Source: Datisca glomerata
Taxonomy: Eukaryota > Streptophyta > Magnoliopsida > Cucurbitales > Datiscaceae
Length of the DNA: 64,000 nt
Reading direction: 5' to 3'
Assembly: GCA_003255025.1 (NCBI GenBank)
Contig: QANY01008042.1
Coordinates: forward strand, 3,460,077 to 3,524,076
Made by a program: the position numbers and the translations under genes. The notes below the pieces were generated by a model. It searched no databases. It worked only from the letters and a program-made list of their open reading frames with translations, and was not told where the DNA came from. Shown piece by piece: positions 1 through 12,190 of this stretch; position 1 is the stretch's first letter; every line of letters starts with the position of its first letter.

Positions 1-733
1 AAAGTGCAACCCGGTTTAGTATTTACTATTTAGTGATCAAAATCGCAGGCTTGAGTCTTATAGAAGTTTAAGCTTGATTAGAACTTGAGATCAAGAAGCT
101 GGAATGGTTTAGCTTGGGCTTAATGATAGTCCGTAATTGCAAGGATAGAGATCTAAACTTTATTTGGATGCCAGTAGATTTCTAATTTATCTACGAAGGG
201 TCCTTGTAATTGCCGTAATCATGAGATCAGAATGCTCACGAAAACGCTAATAAGGATAGGACTTATACCAGACAATGCGAAAATACCGGTGAAGAAAGAA
301 GCAAATGTCATCTGCTGATATTGTTCAATAGCTTCTTATGGATCTTGCAGTTGTACATATATAAAGCAATCCGACACTTAAAAAAAAATTGATGGTAATC
401 CGTCATTATGGTACTAATTTCACTATTTTGGTGTGGTGAAGGCTGCTACTTTAATTTGTCACAAGATCTTTTCCGTTTAAATTGATTGACAGGTTACATT
501 TATGTTAGTTACGAGGCTTTTTTAATCGACTTTTATCTTCTACTTTCACTGACGAAAAAACATGATTTCATGTTCACATTTTATTATTTTCACACGTTAA
601 ACTCTCTCTTAGGTCACTTATACAATGTAATTAGCTTCATTTATCTATTAAGTTCTGTTTGTCTTGTTTCTGAAAATAAAACATGATGCACTTGATTACT
701 TCGGTATTTATGATTTTCATGCTAATCTTTCAG
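1..733 (+). other. 3' part of an intron of the YIP4-like gene
   Basis: No exon was found here in any frame. The block ends in a pyrimidine-rich tract and CAG at 731-733, directly before an exon that opens in phase 0, so it is most simply the downstream part of an intron longer than 733 bp. The preceding YIP4 exon, which should encode the first membrane helix, is not present and must lie before the window. The small ORF at 486-686 has no recognisable domain. Confidence 0.6.
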
Positions 734-1190
734 TCTGAGGTTTTTGCTGTTGCATTTGCTCTGCTTGCTACTGGCGCTATAATTTTGACGTTGAATGTGC
801 TTCTATTGGTAATTGCCTCTCTCTCCCTCCCTCCTTCTCTCTCTCTCTCAGTGTAATTGTATCAGAAGTCCAAAAACAAAAGAATTCTTCCCACATGATT
901 TGACGAAGGATGTGTCTGCATTACTGCAGGGTGGACATATAATATTCTTCCAGAGTCTAAGTCTACTAGGTTATTGCTTGTTTCCTCTGGATGTTGGAGC
1001 CCTTATCTGCATGCTGACAGACAATGCTATAGTGAGAGTAATTTTGGTGTGTGTGACATTGGCTTGGAGTTCCTGGGCTGCATACCCTTTCATGAGTTCA
1101 GCAGTCAACCCCAGGAGAAAAGCCCTCGCCCTTTACCCGGTATTTCTCATGTATGTATCTGTTGGTTTTCTCATTATCGCCATTGACTAA
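734..1190 (+). CDS. YIP4: YIP4/YIPF6-like Golgi membrane protein, last two exons (partial)
   Basis: C-terminal part of a Yip1-domain protein. This family spans the membrane several times and works in Golgi/trans-Golgi trafficking with Rab GTPases; plant YIP4 proteins act at the TGN with ECHIDNA (family knowledge). Exon 734-808 (25 codons, opening [11 protein letters not shown]) is followed by a 121-bp intron, 809-929, with GT at 809-810 and AG at 928-929. Exon 930-1190 (86 codons plus TAA) opens [19 protein letters not shown]. Both exons are phase 0 and join in frame. The ending [16 protein letters not shown] followed by a last hydrophobic helix is the signature of the YIP4/YIPF6 C terminus. 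About three hydrophobic segments are visible. The N-terminal cytosolic half and first helix are outside the window. The ATG at 813 lies in the intron and is not a start. No frameshift or stop is seen, so the gene looks functional. Confidence 0.88.
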
Positions 1191-2157
1191 TGCATAAAAA
1201 ATACCCGTTTTATGTATCCTATACGCAATCGAAAAGTACGGATAAAATCTTGATTTTGAAATTTCATGTAGTGATTAACTTTAAATTTCACTTCTCACTT
1301 CATATAATGATACTTCAAGCCTGTGCCTGCCAATATTACACATTAGTTTTGATTGTAACTACAACAACTTACATGTTACTTACTGATTCTAATTTTTGTC
1401 ATACCCTCACAAAATATGTGATGTTATGAGATAATGGTGAATATAATATTGAATTTTAAAAATAAGTTCAGAAAGGAAAGAAAAATGTGTATTAGACACA
1501 TTAACCCATCCCCACGTTTTTTATTTATGGATTTGGGGAAAAAAATATCAATCTGTATCAAAGAAAGGAATCCTGAATCCTAATTTCATGATTTTGGGAA
1601 ATAAAATTTGAAACTCATGGCTTAGGTTGGAGATAAAAATTTGAAATCCAATGATTAAATTCCTCTTTGACCATTTTTTTTTTGTCAAAATCAGTGTAGA
1701 TTCTAAGGGGAATTGAGATATGATTCGAATCCACAACTTCTAAGATATATGTGTGAGGGTTGAATTAACTTTGTGAATACATCTTACCATTCATCTTTAA
1801 TCTTTAATGAAGATAAAATTAAAAAAAAATGTCATCCCTTTCGGCGTTAATGATTTTGATCTTGATGGTGTCATTTTTAGAAGAGAGCAGTCATTGATTT
1901 CAGTCGTATTTCTACGTTAAGATTTGAAAACAAAATGTAATTATTCTTCACGATTTTCATTCATTCGTTCTGTTTGAAGGCCATGGCCAGTGGGTTGTTG
2001 GAGTTGAATTTAGGCTTTGGGCAATGGAAGGATTGTGGTGAATGATTTAACAAAGTTTGATTTTGGGAATGAAAAAAGGAAAAAATTGGGAGGAATTTGA
2101 ACTTTTTGAGAAAGAAGGTTATGACTTAATTTGCGGAGGAGATGAAATGATTTTAGG
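1191..2157. other. YIP4-like 3' UTR and AT-rich spacer
   Basis: Holds the likely 3' UTR of the YIP4-like gene in its first few hundred bases, then AT-rich DNA with A and T runs. No ORF with a recognisable domain, no RNA gene and no clear repeat was seen. Confidence 0.5.
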
Positions 2158-2795
2158 GACTGTTTGATTTGCGTAATCTAGAATAATTATTAAAATTCAA
2201 TTGCTGATAATCTAATTATGTGTAATTCAGTTACTTATAAAATATGATTGTCATATTTGATTTTACATGATAATCTATGAAATTATGGGTGATAATTTAT
2301 GATTGCTATGTTTGATATATGTTAACTTTTGTTATAAATTTGTGTAAATAATAAGAAGTTACTTAAATACTCTTTTAATTATATAATATGTAAAAATCTA
2401 TTTTGAAGTGCAATTTCAACATTAATTTTAATTAATTTTTATCAATATTTAAATAAGTTAATAATGGACTAAATTTTAAAAAAGTCAATTTTAATTAAAT
2501 TAATAACATAAGAGAAAATTAATAATATTTAACTAAATTTTAATAAAGTTAATTTTAATTAAAATAATAAAATGAGACAGAAATGAAGAGAAATAAGTGG
2601 TTTTTGCTTTATTTCATATGAGATGAGAGTACAAAAATAATTTTATTTGTTATTAGAATTGCAATTGCATTGTTAAGTAGGATTGCTTCCATTTTCTGCT
2701 TATATTCAATTGGCTCAAAAGATTATAAACTAGAATTTATATGCAAATTAGAATTATAATCTAATTTAAGAATTACTCCAAACAAACATGATTAT
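2158..2795. mobile_element. MITE-like non-autonomous DNA element, copy 1
   Basis: AT-rich block of about 640 bp with imperfect inverted termini: CTGTTTGATTTGCGTAATC at the left, and at the right a sequence whose complement reads TGTTTGTTTGGAGTAATTC. There is no coding capacity. The interior matches, in reverse orientation, the block at 48849-49522 along its whole length. Shared islands include a repeated TTTGATTGTGCATAGTAA-like sub-motif and a GATAATTTATGATT stretch. Superfamily is unknown; the GTTTG-type ends recall hAT-like MITEs. I could not fix a target duplication, so ends are approximate. Confidence 0.65.
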
Positions 2796-2873
2796 TCAAT
2801 AGAGGTTGTGGGGCATAATAAGTTTAAGGATTACTCAAAAGATTGCAAACATGATTATCTCCCTCAGCTATTG

Positions 2874-3501
2874 TGTAGGAAAAATATATATAAAGAGAGA
2901 ATGGAGACTATGGAGACTAAAGTAAACTTGAGATCCAAAACATGATTGTAATCGCTATCATTAAGACAAATTTTACCTATCTTCCAAACTTTAAGTGAGT
3001 GTAAAAAGAGATTTACCGATGAAATGCCTCCAGATACTAAGGATCCAAAATCACTTGTTACTGATCAAAGGATTTGCACAATCTAAGAATAATCTGAACC
3101 TCAAAATAAGGAGTGAATGCGACTAAAATTTCTCATATATATATGTATAAGAATAGTTTGAACTTCAAAATAAGGAGAAGTGAATGCCATTAAAATTTGT
3201 CTCTTTTATAATATTTCTCAATTGTCTCTTATATATTCGGTTTTCACAATACATACATATATATATGAAATGAAAAGCCACAATGAAGAGGAAGTTAAGA
3301 AATGTACAGTTAAGAGGGATGAAGAGAAGCCATGAAGCCAACTATTGACACTTGGTTTGCACTTGTTCAAACCAAAATAGACAATCATTCAAAGTAAAAC
3401 ACTATATGAAACACATGTCAAATAATATATGTAGTACTATAAAGAATAATAATAAAAAGTAATACAATATAATTTAATTACATATATTTGAAATTCTAAC
3501 A
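2874..3501 (-). repeat. 3' LTR of Copia B
   Basis: Begins TGTTAGAATTTC on the minus strand at 3501 and ends in CA at 2874. It matches 23100-23669 across its length with many small differences, so the insertion is old. It carries a short TA microsatellite near 3259 where the other LTR carries a TG run. A purine-rich tract on the minus strand (AATAAGGGTGGAT, just above 3501) is the polypurine tract. Confidence 0.85.
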
Positions 3502-4814
3502 ATCCACCCTTATTTCAAATATATACTATTTAATTAAATAATAGATGTGGCATTCTCCTAAACAAATACATAGCTTGAAGGTGTTTTTTGAACTTGAACT
3601 TTCAATTAGCACAAATGCATCAGAGTTTGGTCAGGTGTTGTGGTAATTGTAGTCTTGAATCAAGGACCATTGTGACTAGCCGGCCACATCGAGCATATTT
3701 GTTTTGAAGTTCTTAAGTCCGCAGCTTATGGCCATGTGCGTATCCCATTTCATGAGTTCTTCTGAGAAAAGTCTCAATCTCTTAGGAAGCGGCCAAACCT
3801 CCTACTCATATAGATAAGTCTGTCAAGAATGTTCTTGTCCTTCAACATTCCATTCAATACTATAGACTTATTAAGAGTGAAATACTCAACCTCCTACTAG
3901 ACAAGAATTCTAATTGCAAGATTTTAACATCCAAGAATGAGATTGATTTAAATTCCTTGCAATATCCCACCATAATCACTCTTTCAATTTGTTTTATTCA
4001 TTGAACTTAAGCTTATGTTTCATAATGAAGTTGGGTTTCCATAGAAGGTGATTGATAATTAGTAGACTTTAATCCCATTCCCTTTAATGTTTTCTTAATC
4101 ATTGCTCGAGCAAGATCTTTTATTAAAGGATTAGTAAGAATTTTAATAGATTTAACATATGTCACACTAACAACTTCATCTTTTAGTAGTTGCTATATAT
4201 AGTTATGCCTAAGACCAATATTTCTTGACTTCCAATTATACATCTTACTCGTTGCACGAGTTAAGGTTGCTTGACTATCACAATAAATAGTAATTGATGG
4301 CGTTGACTTTTTCCATAGAGGTATTTCAATTACTAGATCTTTAAGCCACTCACATTCCTTATATGCTGCTCCAAGAGTTATTAACTCAGATTCCATAGTC
4401 GAATGAGTTATACCACCACCAAGGGTAAAGATCCAACTAGTTGTCGATTTAGATTCAACGTCAGTATTCCAATTAGCATCGTTATACCCTTCTAGCACGT
4501 ATGGGTATCCATTATAATGTAAACCAATGTCCATTGTTCGTTTCAAGTATCTAAGTACTCGAGAAATCTCATCCTGATGTTCTTTACTTGGATTACTGGT
4601 AAATCGCCTTAACATGCCAACTGCAAATGCGATATCAGGTCTAGTACAATGCATTAAGTACATAAGACTTCCAATAACTCTAGACTATTCTATTTGAGAT
4701 AAACATCTTCCAGAGTTCTTCACTAATTTAATACTAGGATCAAATGGAGTAGATAGTGGTTTTTTTTATCAAAATGACCAAACTTCTTTCGCAACTTCTC
4801 TACATAGTGCAATT
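3502..4814 (-). pseudogene. Copia B polyprotein: C-terminal RT and RNase H, decayed
   Basis: Open stretch 4193-4663 carries the conserved Copia RT-tail and RNase H block: LMHCTRPDIAFAVG, then RVLRYLKRT, YNDANW, then TMESEL and YCDSQAT, the order found in Copia RNase H. Upstream in translation (4664-4814) another frame gives the end of RT, including the HYVEKLRKKFGHFD segment, with a stop in between. Downstream, 3502-4192 is the 3' untranslated part leading to the polypurine tract and LTR. The reading frame is broken at least twice. It joins a viral relic at about 4815. Confidence 0.8.
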
Positions 4815-6300
4815 GGTTAGGAGAATCATTATCAGAACTGGAAGAGTTGTACTCAGATGATTCAGGGGATTCAAATTCTCTTAAATCTTCATTATTACTT
4901 ATAGTATTCTAATGTTTCTATGATTCTAAACCATTCTTGTTTATCTTCATCAGAGATTTTTAATTGGTCAATTTTATTTTTAACTTGACAAATATTAGAA
5001 AGATGACCACTCTGGCACATTTAAAACACTTAATTTTACTTTTATCAATAAATTTTGTATTGAATTTCTAGAATAATTTTTATTCTTAGAGAAAAGTTTG
5101 TCAAAATTTTTATTTTTGTTTTTGTGATAATTTCTCCTATAGGGATTGTGGGTTCTTCTAGGGCTTAAATGGGAATTTGTTTTTATTTTTCTGGTAAAGA
5201 GCAATAGCGGAAACTATATTGCTCGTAAAAATGGCCTAATTCATATTTAACAGTTTTATTTTATTTTTAAATTTGTTTATTGATTTTCATATCAACACAC
5301 ATTCTTAAACCTTCGTTTTTGTATTGTAGTAATTATTGTACCATAGGTAAGACTATCATAGTCTATCTTACCTAGGTCATTACTAAGGAATGTTCTAATT
5401 TTGTGTGCGAACATATTGTGTAATCCATTGATAAATTTTTCTTTCCAAAAGGGTTGATTGTTATCATCCTTTGTCATTACTCTAGGTAAAAATATATTTT
5501 ATACTAGTGGAAATCACTTATGGTTAGACACCTAAGATTGGTTAATTGATCATGGTTATGTGAATTAATATTACTTGACGTTCCAATGAAGTGTTCAATT
5601 ATTGTGTAGAGAAGTGTATTGATAGCATCAAGCATTGTTTTCTGATCTTCTTCAATAATTGGGGTTCCTTTAGCATCAATCTTAACTACTGAAAGGATGG
5701 TATTTTTTGATTCTTTTGTGAGATGTTTTTCCCATCAAGAATGAAGCATTCCTATGAATCATGTGATTAATAGATTGATTACCTCTATCTGAGGCAAACT
5801 GTGTGGTGATGTAGATGTTGTCTATCATCGCCATGTGTTGTAATTTGTTGAGAACGTCCTGCTCAGAAAGTTCATCAATATTCTATTTGTACAATTTCTC
5901 TACAGACACGAAAAATTGAATAACTAAATTTTTTTTAGAAATTTGATTATAAGGAGGAATAGGCTTTTTAGGCCATATCCTTTCTAATTTATTAATTTCT
6001 AGATTTTTAAATGATTCTTCAATATTATGAATGTTTGAAGATTCACTTATTGTGAAAGATTCATAGGTGGATTTTGACTTATGTTTTTGTGAATCTATTA
6101 TTGTTTTGATTAATTACATTCAAATTTTGAGGTATATTATCAATAATCTTTTTAGATTTAATTTCGAATTCTGAACTATTGTCTTGGTCAATTTTTAATT
6201 CTCAAAGTAGTTCATCTAGAAATTTTTCATGTCTTATTTCAATCTCTGATCTACTGTCTTGGTTAACAACCTTTACAGAAGAAGAATGCTAAATTATTAG
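4815..6300 (-). pseudogene. Endogenous caulimovirid (pararetrovirus) capsid-region relic
   Basis: Minus-strand coding remains unlike Copia. Order in translation: a lysine- and asparagine-rich region with several stops (about 6300-5490), a capsid-core-like block at 5477-5292 containing WKEKFINGL, a basic Lys/Arg/Asn-rich block (5204-5050), a CCHC zinc knuckle near 5015-4985, then an acidic, serine-rich tail (about 4900-4820). This order is typical of coat-protein regions of plant pararetroviruses (Caulimoviridae). The knuckle is split over two frames by a single-base frameshift and stops occur throughout, so it is dead. Both flanks are Copia RT in the same orientation, so the segment lies inside that RT. 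Identification rests on pattern and layout; a non-viral gag with similar layout is the main alternative. Confidence 0.7.
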
Positions 6301-6684
6301 GATTTTTTATAATATTAATACCTAAGTTCGCATCAACTTCCGCTATATCCTTCATATCAAAATTAGCGGAGAGAAACATTTTAGTTTCTTTCACATACTC
6401 AAGATTGATTCCAAAAATAAGCATGTTGTCTACGTATAAACATATAATACACCTCCATTGTGATCAAATTTACTGTAGATGCACTTCTCAACAATATTAA
6501 TCGAAAAACCTTTCGATAATATCACTTCATCGAATTTTCCATCCCACTACTTAGATGCTTGTTTCAGACCATATAATGACTTCATAAATTTATAAACCTT
6601 ATTTCCTTGGTTTGGATGAAAAAACCCTTCAGGTTGTTCCATATAAATCTCTTCATCTAGATCACCATTTTAAAATGATGTTTT
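6301..6684 (-). pseudogene. Copia B reverse transcriptase fragment
   Basis: Minus-strand frames read, in order, an NGDLDEEIYMEQPEGF block, a KFMKSLYGLKQ block, and a segment ending FDMKDIAEVDANLGI at about 6310. These are the conserved central blocks of Copia RT. Stops interrupt it, including one at the codon before NGD, and the catalytic YVDD region is damaged. It stops abruptly at 6684 at the LTR of element A, and at about 6301 at the pararetroviral segment. The rest of RT resumes at 4814. Confidence 0.75.
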
Positions 6685-8526
6685 TGTTGAAATTATATCC
6701 ATAAAGTATGATGTGATAACTATTTGTGAGTAAACAGTTTTTTCTTTGATATTTATGTATTACTGAACTTTATGAACAAATTGAAAGTTTTCTTTAATTA
6801 AAGTGTGTTTGTAATTTACTTAAATCTTGAAACTATTATCAATGTAAGAAGAGTAAAGACCGAGCGGTCTTCCAGATAAACTCTTTTGACATAGTTCAAA
6901 ATATTATTCATAGTCTTAGGATTGACTGGGCAGTCGAATCTAATTAGGACTATTAGGTTGAATCAAAGGGTGCCGGTCTCGGGGCGTGGGAGTGGAGACT
7001 CTAACGGTTGACTTAGACATGTTATGAAACATGTTGAATAGACCTGTAACCAATTAGTTTAGAGCAAAGTTGTTTATCTAACTCTAAATCTAATTGTTAC
7101 ACCTTAAATGTATTTTCATAATTACCTTAATCCTGAGGTAGATACGAAACTTGACATAGTAACTTGATATGCCAAAGGAGTGAGTTTGAATTGCGGAACA
7201 ATATCTCGGTTGTTAGGATCGTGATTCAACTATGTTGGAGTTGTGTGATCACAGATATGAACTTTGTGGTAAGATTGTAAAAACAACAATATCACCTTAT
7301 GTTTTATTGATGGGTGTGTAAATAAATCGGATTTGGTACTCAATGACATGAGTCAGTGAATAAGTCATGGTAATTTGTATGAGACATTTCACTTATATAT
7401 CTTTCTTATTCACAGTCAATAAATGAGTTAAGGAAATAATAACTAGAGGGGTAAAATAATAATTTTACATCTCACTCTTGTTACTGATATTCACGATGGG
7501 TAATATCGTAAAATATTATGTGGACGATGAAATATAAATGTATATTTACACCAACAGAAAATGTAACGTGCATGAATTGAGAGTTATATCGGCTTCAGAC
7601 CTATACTGGAGTAGTACGATGTCGAGATTAAATAGGTTGAGAATATATAGAGATAAATTAGCAGGGTATTTGAATCTCATAGCTTTATTCATGTGGGTCC
7701 ATTCGATCTCAAGAGTAGTTCATAAGGACATGAATGAGAAACAACAACAGTTGGACCAAAAATATATTTTGGGCCAAGTTACACTTCCTGAGCCTCATAT
7801 GAGATGAGTGTCATCACTACATTAGTGAAGAGTAAAATTAATGTTTAAATTAATTATTTTTTTATTTCCTCATTATTGGATAATTAGTAAATGAAAGAAA
7901 TTATTAATTAATTGATATGGATAAATTTAATTCATCAAATTAGACTGATGAATTCAGACACAATTTTGGCTCTAAGGGAGATGTAAAAATTACACATTGC
8001 AATGTAGAAAGAGGGGATATTTCAGCTTTATCATATAAGGGATTGCATCCTTATCCCTATCGCGAACTTTATCCCTAAGGGTGTTTATCAGAGCAGAAAA
8101 ATCTTTCTCTCTGTAGAACACACAGTCGTAGTCAATTTTTTTCACAGTAGAAGAGAACATTTTTGTTTTTTCTTTCAATCGTTGTTTTGAGAGTCCACAC
8201 TTAATTCCTACAAAAATCCTTGAGAGATTTACTTCTGACTCTAACGAGTGATTGTCGGTGTAAGGATCAATTGATAGTTCTACGAATCTCAAGAACGAAG
8301 AGCGCAGGATAGAGAATTGGATCCCACCAAATCAAAATTTCTCCATTAACTGAAAATGTATAAATTGTTTCAATCTTTTCTCTATACCTTTTTATGATTA
8401 TGCATGTCCATTGATTGGTTTTGTGTTTAATTGGATTAAACATTTGTATGAAAAAAAATGTTATTCTGCCCATGTACTAGTCATGGTTCATTAATTTTTC
8501 TTCAAAATCTAAAACTCGATCCAACA
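6685..8526 (+). repeat. 5' LTR of Copia A
   Basis: Starts TGTTGAAATTAT and ends AACA directly before a primer-binding site. The part 7490-8390 matches 13706-14605 (the element's own 3' LTR), and the whole matches, in reverse, the LTR of element C at 14606-16352. The ORFs at 7538-7807 and 7990-8292 are chance frames within the LTR. Confidence 0.8.
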
Positions 8527-8528
8527 AC

Positions 8529-8541
8529 TGGTACCAAAGCC
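8529..8541 (+). other. Primer-binding site of Copia A
   Basis: TGGTACCAAAGCC lies 2 bp after the LTR end. It resembles the TGGTATCAGAGCC site, complementary to initiator tRNA-Met, used by most plant Copia elements, with a few substitutions. Confidence 0.65.
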
Positions 8542-9979
8542 CATGGTTTTTTAATATACATATTCTGAATCTAAACGGATGTATGGATGAATATGATGAT
8601 ATTTGCATATAATTTTTATATGGTAGATTCACAGCATGTTTATATGTCTTTTTATTAATGGATCCCGATCGGTTGGTTCCACGTGTTATTTTCAAATTTA
8701 GAATTGATGTACACCAAAATTATGGCATAGAATTTTATGTAATTTAATTTTGCAAGAGTTGTATCGTTGAATTTCATGTAAATCTATCGCGAACGCGTTC
8801 TGATCACATGAATTCCGAGAAGCCACACACATCCCGATGTCCATCGTCCGTATCCGCCACCGACGGTGCTAGCCGGGCAGCCGGTGACGGCGGTGGGACT
8901 GTCCTGGTGCCATTGCCGGCAACGGCGGTGGGACTGTCCTGGTGCCACCGCCGGCGGCAATCCTTGTGATTTTCAAGGTACGAGGCTCAGATGCCCTGAT
9001 ACCATGTTAACCTATCACTGTGATGTTTCGCAGAAACTCTAATCCTATCTTCTATCTTTTAAATTTTAAATTCTGAATTTTGAATTTTCCAAAGATAGTT
9101 ATCAAATTTAATTTTTTGAAAATTAAAATTTATTTAATTGATTGGGTTTGATCCAAGTTTGATAAGTCATTAATTTTTTCCTTTTTATGATCAAATTCAA
9201 CTAATTTAAAAAGAATTTTTAATGTGTTTATTTAATAAGAAAAATAGTTTACCTTCATTAAAAGAGTTTTGATCAAAATTAGCATTTAAATTATTATAAT
9301 TTAATTATTATTCTTTTATGTGTTATAATTAGAAATGAGTCATAGAGAGGTTAATTTTGAATGTATGATTTATGATTAATCTCGCATTCTCAATGCTTTT
9401 TGGAAATATATGATATGCCAATATCAAACTGAGTAGCATGTACACGCATCATTATAGTTTAAATTTATAATGTGTTATAATTTTAAATACAATTCAAATT
9501 TTATAAAAAGTTATAAATTTAAAATTATGATTTAAAATTTTATAATTTTTTAAAACTTACTTTTCAAATTTATAAAGATTTATGCTTTTTGAAAAAGCAA
9601 AGAAAAATCCAATTTTTCAAAAACTAAATGGGAGGGACGTTTACGTTGAAACTTTCCTAAGGTCTCCAACGCAAACATGATCGTGGCACGATGAATGGTT
9701 TAGAGCAGCCCCAACGGCCCTCTCTTTAGTGGGAGAAACTTAAGAATCATGTCGCTTTGAGTCATTGAGTTGCTTGAGAAGCTAAAACTTGTAAAGGAAG
9801 TGGTGAGACAGGACCGTTCCTAGACGGACTGTTAGTTCATTGCAATCTTTAAAGTCAATGCGTTGGTTAAACACTTACTCTCATTGGAGCTAGTCAATGG
9901 GGCGAAGGTGACCAAAATCATTGCTGATTGGTTGAGCTAGATGTAGTGACATCTTACAACATGCATCATACTTTCCTAA
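8542..9979 (+). other. Leader region of Copia A, with a GC-rich direct repeat and a reversed primer-site motif
   Basis: Non-coding stretch between primer site and gag. Around 8860-8970 it becomes GC-rich, unlike its AT-rich surroundings, and contains a tandem duplication of a unit with GGCGGTGGGACTGTCCTGG. At about 8990-9008, CTGATACCATGTTAAC is the complement of a second tRNA-Met-type primer site, so 9005 onward could be the end of a minus-strand LTR. The rest, to 9979, is very AT-rich with no recognised content. Confidence 0.45.
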
Positions 9980-10840
9980 ATGATTAAGTATTTATTTACA
10001 CCAGTTTATTTATTGTTTTCAACAATCATATCATTATCCCCACTCTCAACAATCTTGAATGCAAACAAACTCACTGGTGAAAATTACGTGGATTGCAAAC
10101 GTAATCTTGATATTGTCCTGACTGTAGAAAAGTACAAGTTCGTGGTCACCAGCCCTTGTCCCCTTGAGCCTATTGCTGAATCGACTCAAAAGGAAAATGA
10201 TGTCTATGCTTCTTCACTGTGTTGTGATGAGATCGTATGGTGTTACATCTTGGCATCAGTTAGCAATATGTTGCAACAACTACATCAGAACATAGAGACC
10301 GTCACTGATATGATGTTGAACATAGCCAAAATGTTTGGGGATCAGGGTCATCAAGCCAAACAGGCTATTGTGCGAAACTTCATGAACAACTGGATGAAAC
10401 CCAGAACTCCTGTCATAGAACATATGATGGTGATTATCAGTTATCTGAATGAGATGGAGATCATGGGAGCTGAGGCAAATGGCGAGACTCAAGTTGATAT
10501 GATCCTCGAGACCCTGCCAGACACTTTTGAGAACTTCAAACATAATTAATCGATGAATAAGTTGAGATACTATCTTTTGAAACTTATGAAGGAGTTACAA
10601 GCTGCTGAGACCTAGTTTCTGAAGGACAAGTGAAAGAATTAAGTGGAAAATTTTACTGAAAGTAAGTCTTCCCCCTTTAGCGCAAAAAACACAAGTGACG
10701 TCTTAAGAAAGCTAAGATGGTGAACTTGAAAGCTGCGAATGGCAAGGGCTCTGCGAAAGTGGACAAGTCGAAAGACAAGTGTCATCATTGCGGATTCGCT
10801 GGTCACTAAAAATGCAAATGCCTGGATTATCTGAAGGAGT
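9980..10840 (+). pseudogene. Copia A gag, decayed
   Basis: ORF 9980-10549 encodes the UBN2-type Copia gag core: NANKLTGENYVDCKRNLD near residues 28-45, then KMFGDQGHQAKQA, and a YLNEMEIMGAE to ILETLPDTFENF block at the end. A stop follows, and the frame shifts before a zinc knuckle at about 10777-10818 that reads CHHCGFAGH, a stop codon, then KCKC, so the last part of the knuckle is broken. The counterpart in element C is at 19492-19884. Confidence 0.8.
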
Positions 10841-10859
10841 TGAAATCCAAAGGTACATT

Positions 10860-12190
10860 ACTTGTTACCGAAGCCTGTTATGTGGCTGACTATACTTTTT
10901 CGTGGATTGTAGACTCTATAGCCAATAAAGCATAAAGCTTAACGAGGGCGAGCTCAACTTCCATTTGGGGAATGGAGCACTAGTATCGGCAGTATCAGTT
11001 GGAACTATTAAATTATTACTTGAGAACATTTATTTGGTTTTACGTGATGTTTATTATATCCTGATTTTTAGGAAAAATCTCATTTCAGTAGCTAGTTTAA
11101 TTGAGCGAGGATTTTCTTTGGATTTGATTGATAATGATATTGGTATATTTTGAAATTGAGGCTTAATTACTACTACATGCATGATAAACAACTTATTCTA
11201 TGTAAAACCAAAAGTTCAAATGATATGTACCACTGAAGTAAATATTGATTTACAAAACGATAGTAAAAGGTTGAAGTCTGACTCAATTGATCTAACCTAC
11301 TTATGACACTTACATCTTGGTCACATTAGCTTAGACAGGATTAAAAGACTCACAAAGGATGGTTCATTACAAACTTTAAGTGTGGGATCACTACCCACAT
11401 GTGAATCCTGCATAGAAGGCAAAATGTCAAAGAGACCCTTTTTAGCGAAGGGTGAAAGATTCACTTAATACATTGAACCCATACATAGTGATGTATATAG
11501 GCCATTGAATATCTAAGTAAGAGGAAGTTATGAATATTTTATAACCTTCACAGATAACCAAAAGTCTGAAACCATTGAAAACTTCAAAGAGTACAAGGCT
11601 ATGGTTGAGAAGGCATTAAAGAACAAATCGAAACACTACGACCCGATCATGGTGGAGAGTACTTGCTAGGAGAGTTCGAAGACTTTCTTAAGAAAGAAGT
11701 CTCAGCTTATAGCACCTGGCAATCTAGAACATAATTGTGCGTCAAAAAGAAGGAATCCAGCACTATTGGATATGGTTAGATCCATGATGTGTTACGCATC
11801 CCTCCTCGATTCGTTCTGGGGATATGCTTTGGAAACATCGATATATTTTCTGAACCAAATTCTGTCAAAGACGGTTCCTAGTACACCATATGAAAGATGG
11901 GGTGAACAAAAGTCATCTATAATCCACCTAAGGATATGGGGATGCACGACACATGTTCTGAGACCAAAGATAGGTAAGTTGGCTAGATGATCAGAATTAT
12001 ACATATTTGTAAGATATGCCAAGGAAATGAAAGGATACATCTTTTATAGTCCAACCGACAAGAAAATATTCATGAGCACAAATGCGTGTTTTCTTGAAGA
12101 GGACTACGTAAGAAGTGTGAAGTTGAGAAGCATTCTTGTGCTAGAGTAATTATTGAGTGGGAGGACATTGACTCCCCAATCAGGAACTGT
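10860..12190 (+). pseudogene. Copia A protease and integrase, decayed
   Basis: About 10905-10925 reads WIVDSIANKA, a degraded aspartic protease site (expected D-S-G at the centre). ORF 10965-11153 is the rest of the protease and linker. From 11281 frames give the HLGHISLDRIKRL and CESCIEGKMSKRPF blocks, that is, the zinc-binding start of integrase. The catalytic core follows in pieces, with a conserved block at 11766-11990 (LDMVRSMMCYASLLDSFWGYALETSIYFLN in two visible halves). Several stops and at least two frameshifts interrupt it. Compare element C, 18313-18792. Confidence 0.78.

Noticed and set aside
813..929. N-terminal part of the 125-codon frame 813-1190 as the start of the YIP4-like protein
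   Set aside because: It is intron: GT at 809, AG at 928-929, a CT-rich tract inside, and conserved residues only from 930 onward.
8523..8545. tRNA gene suggested by the tRNA-like motif
   Set aside because: It is a short primer-binding site next to an LTR; no cloverleaf could be drawn.
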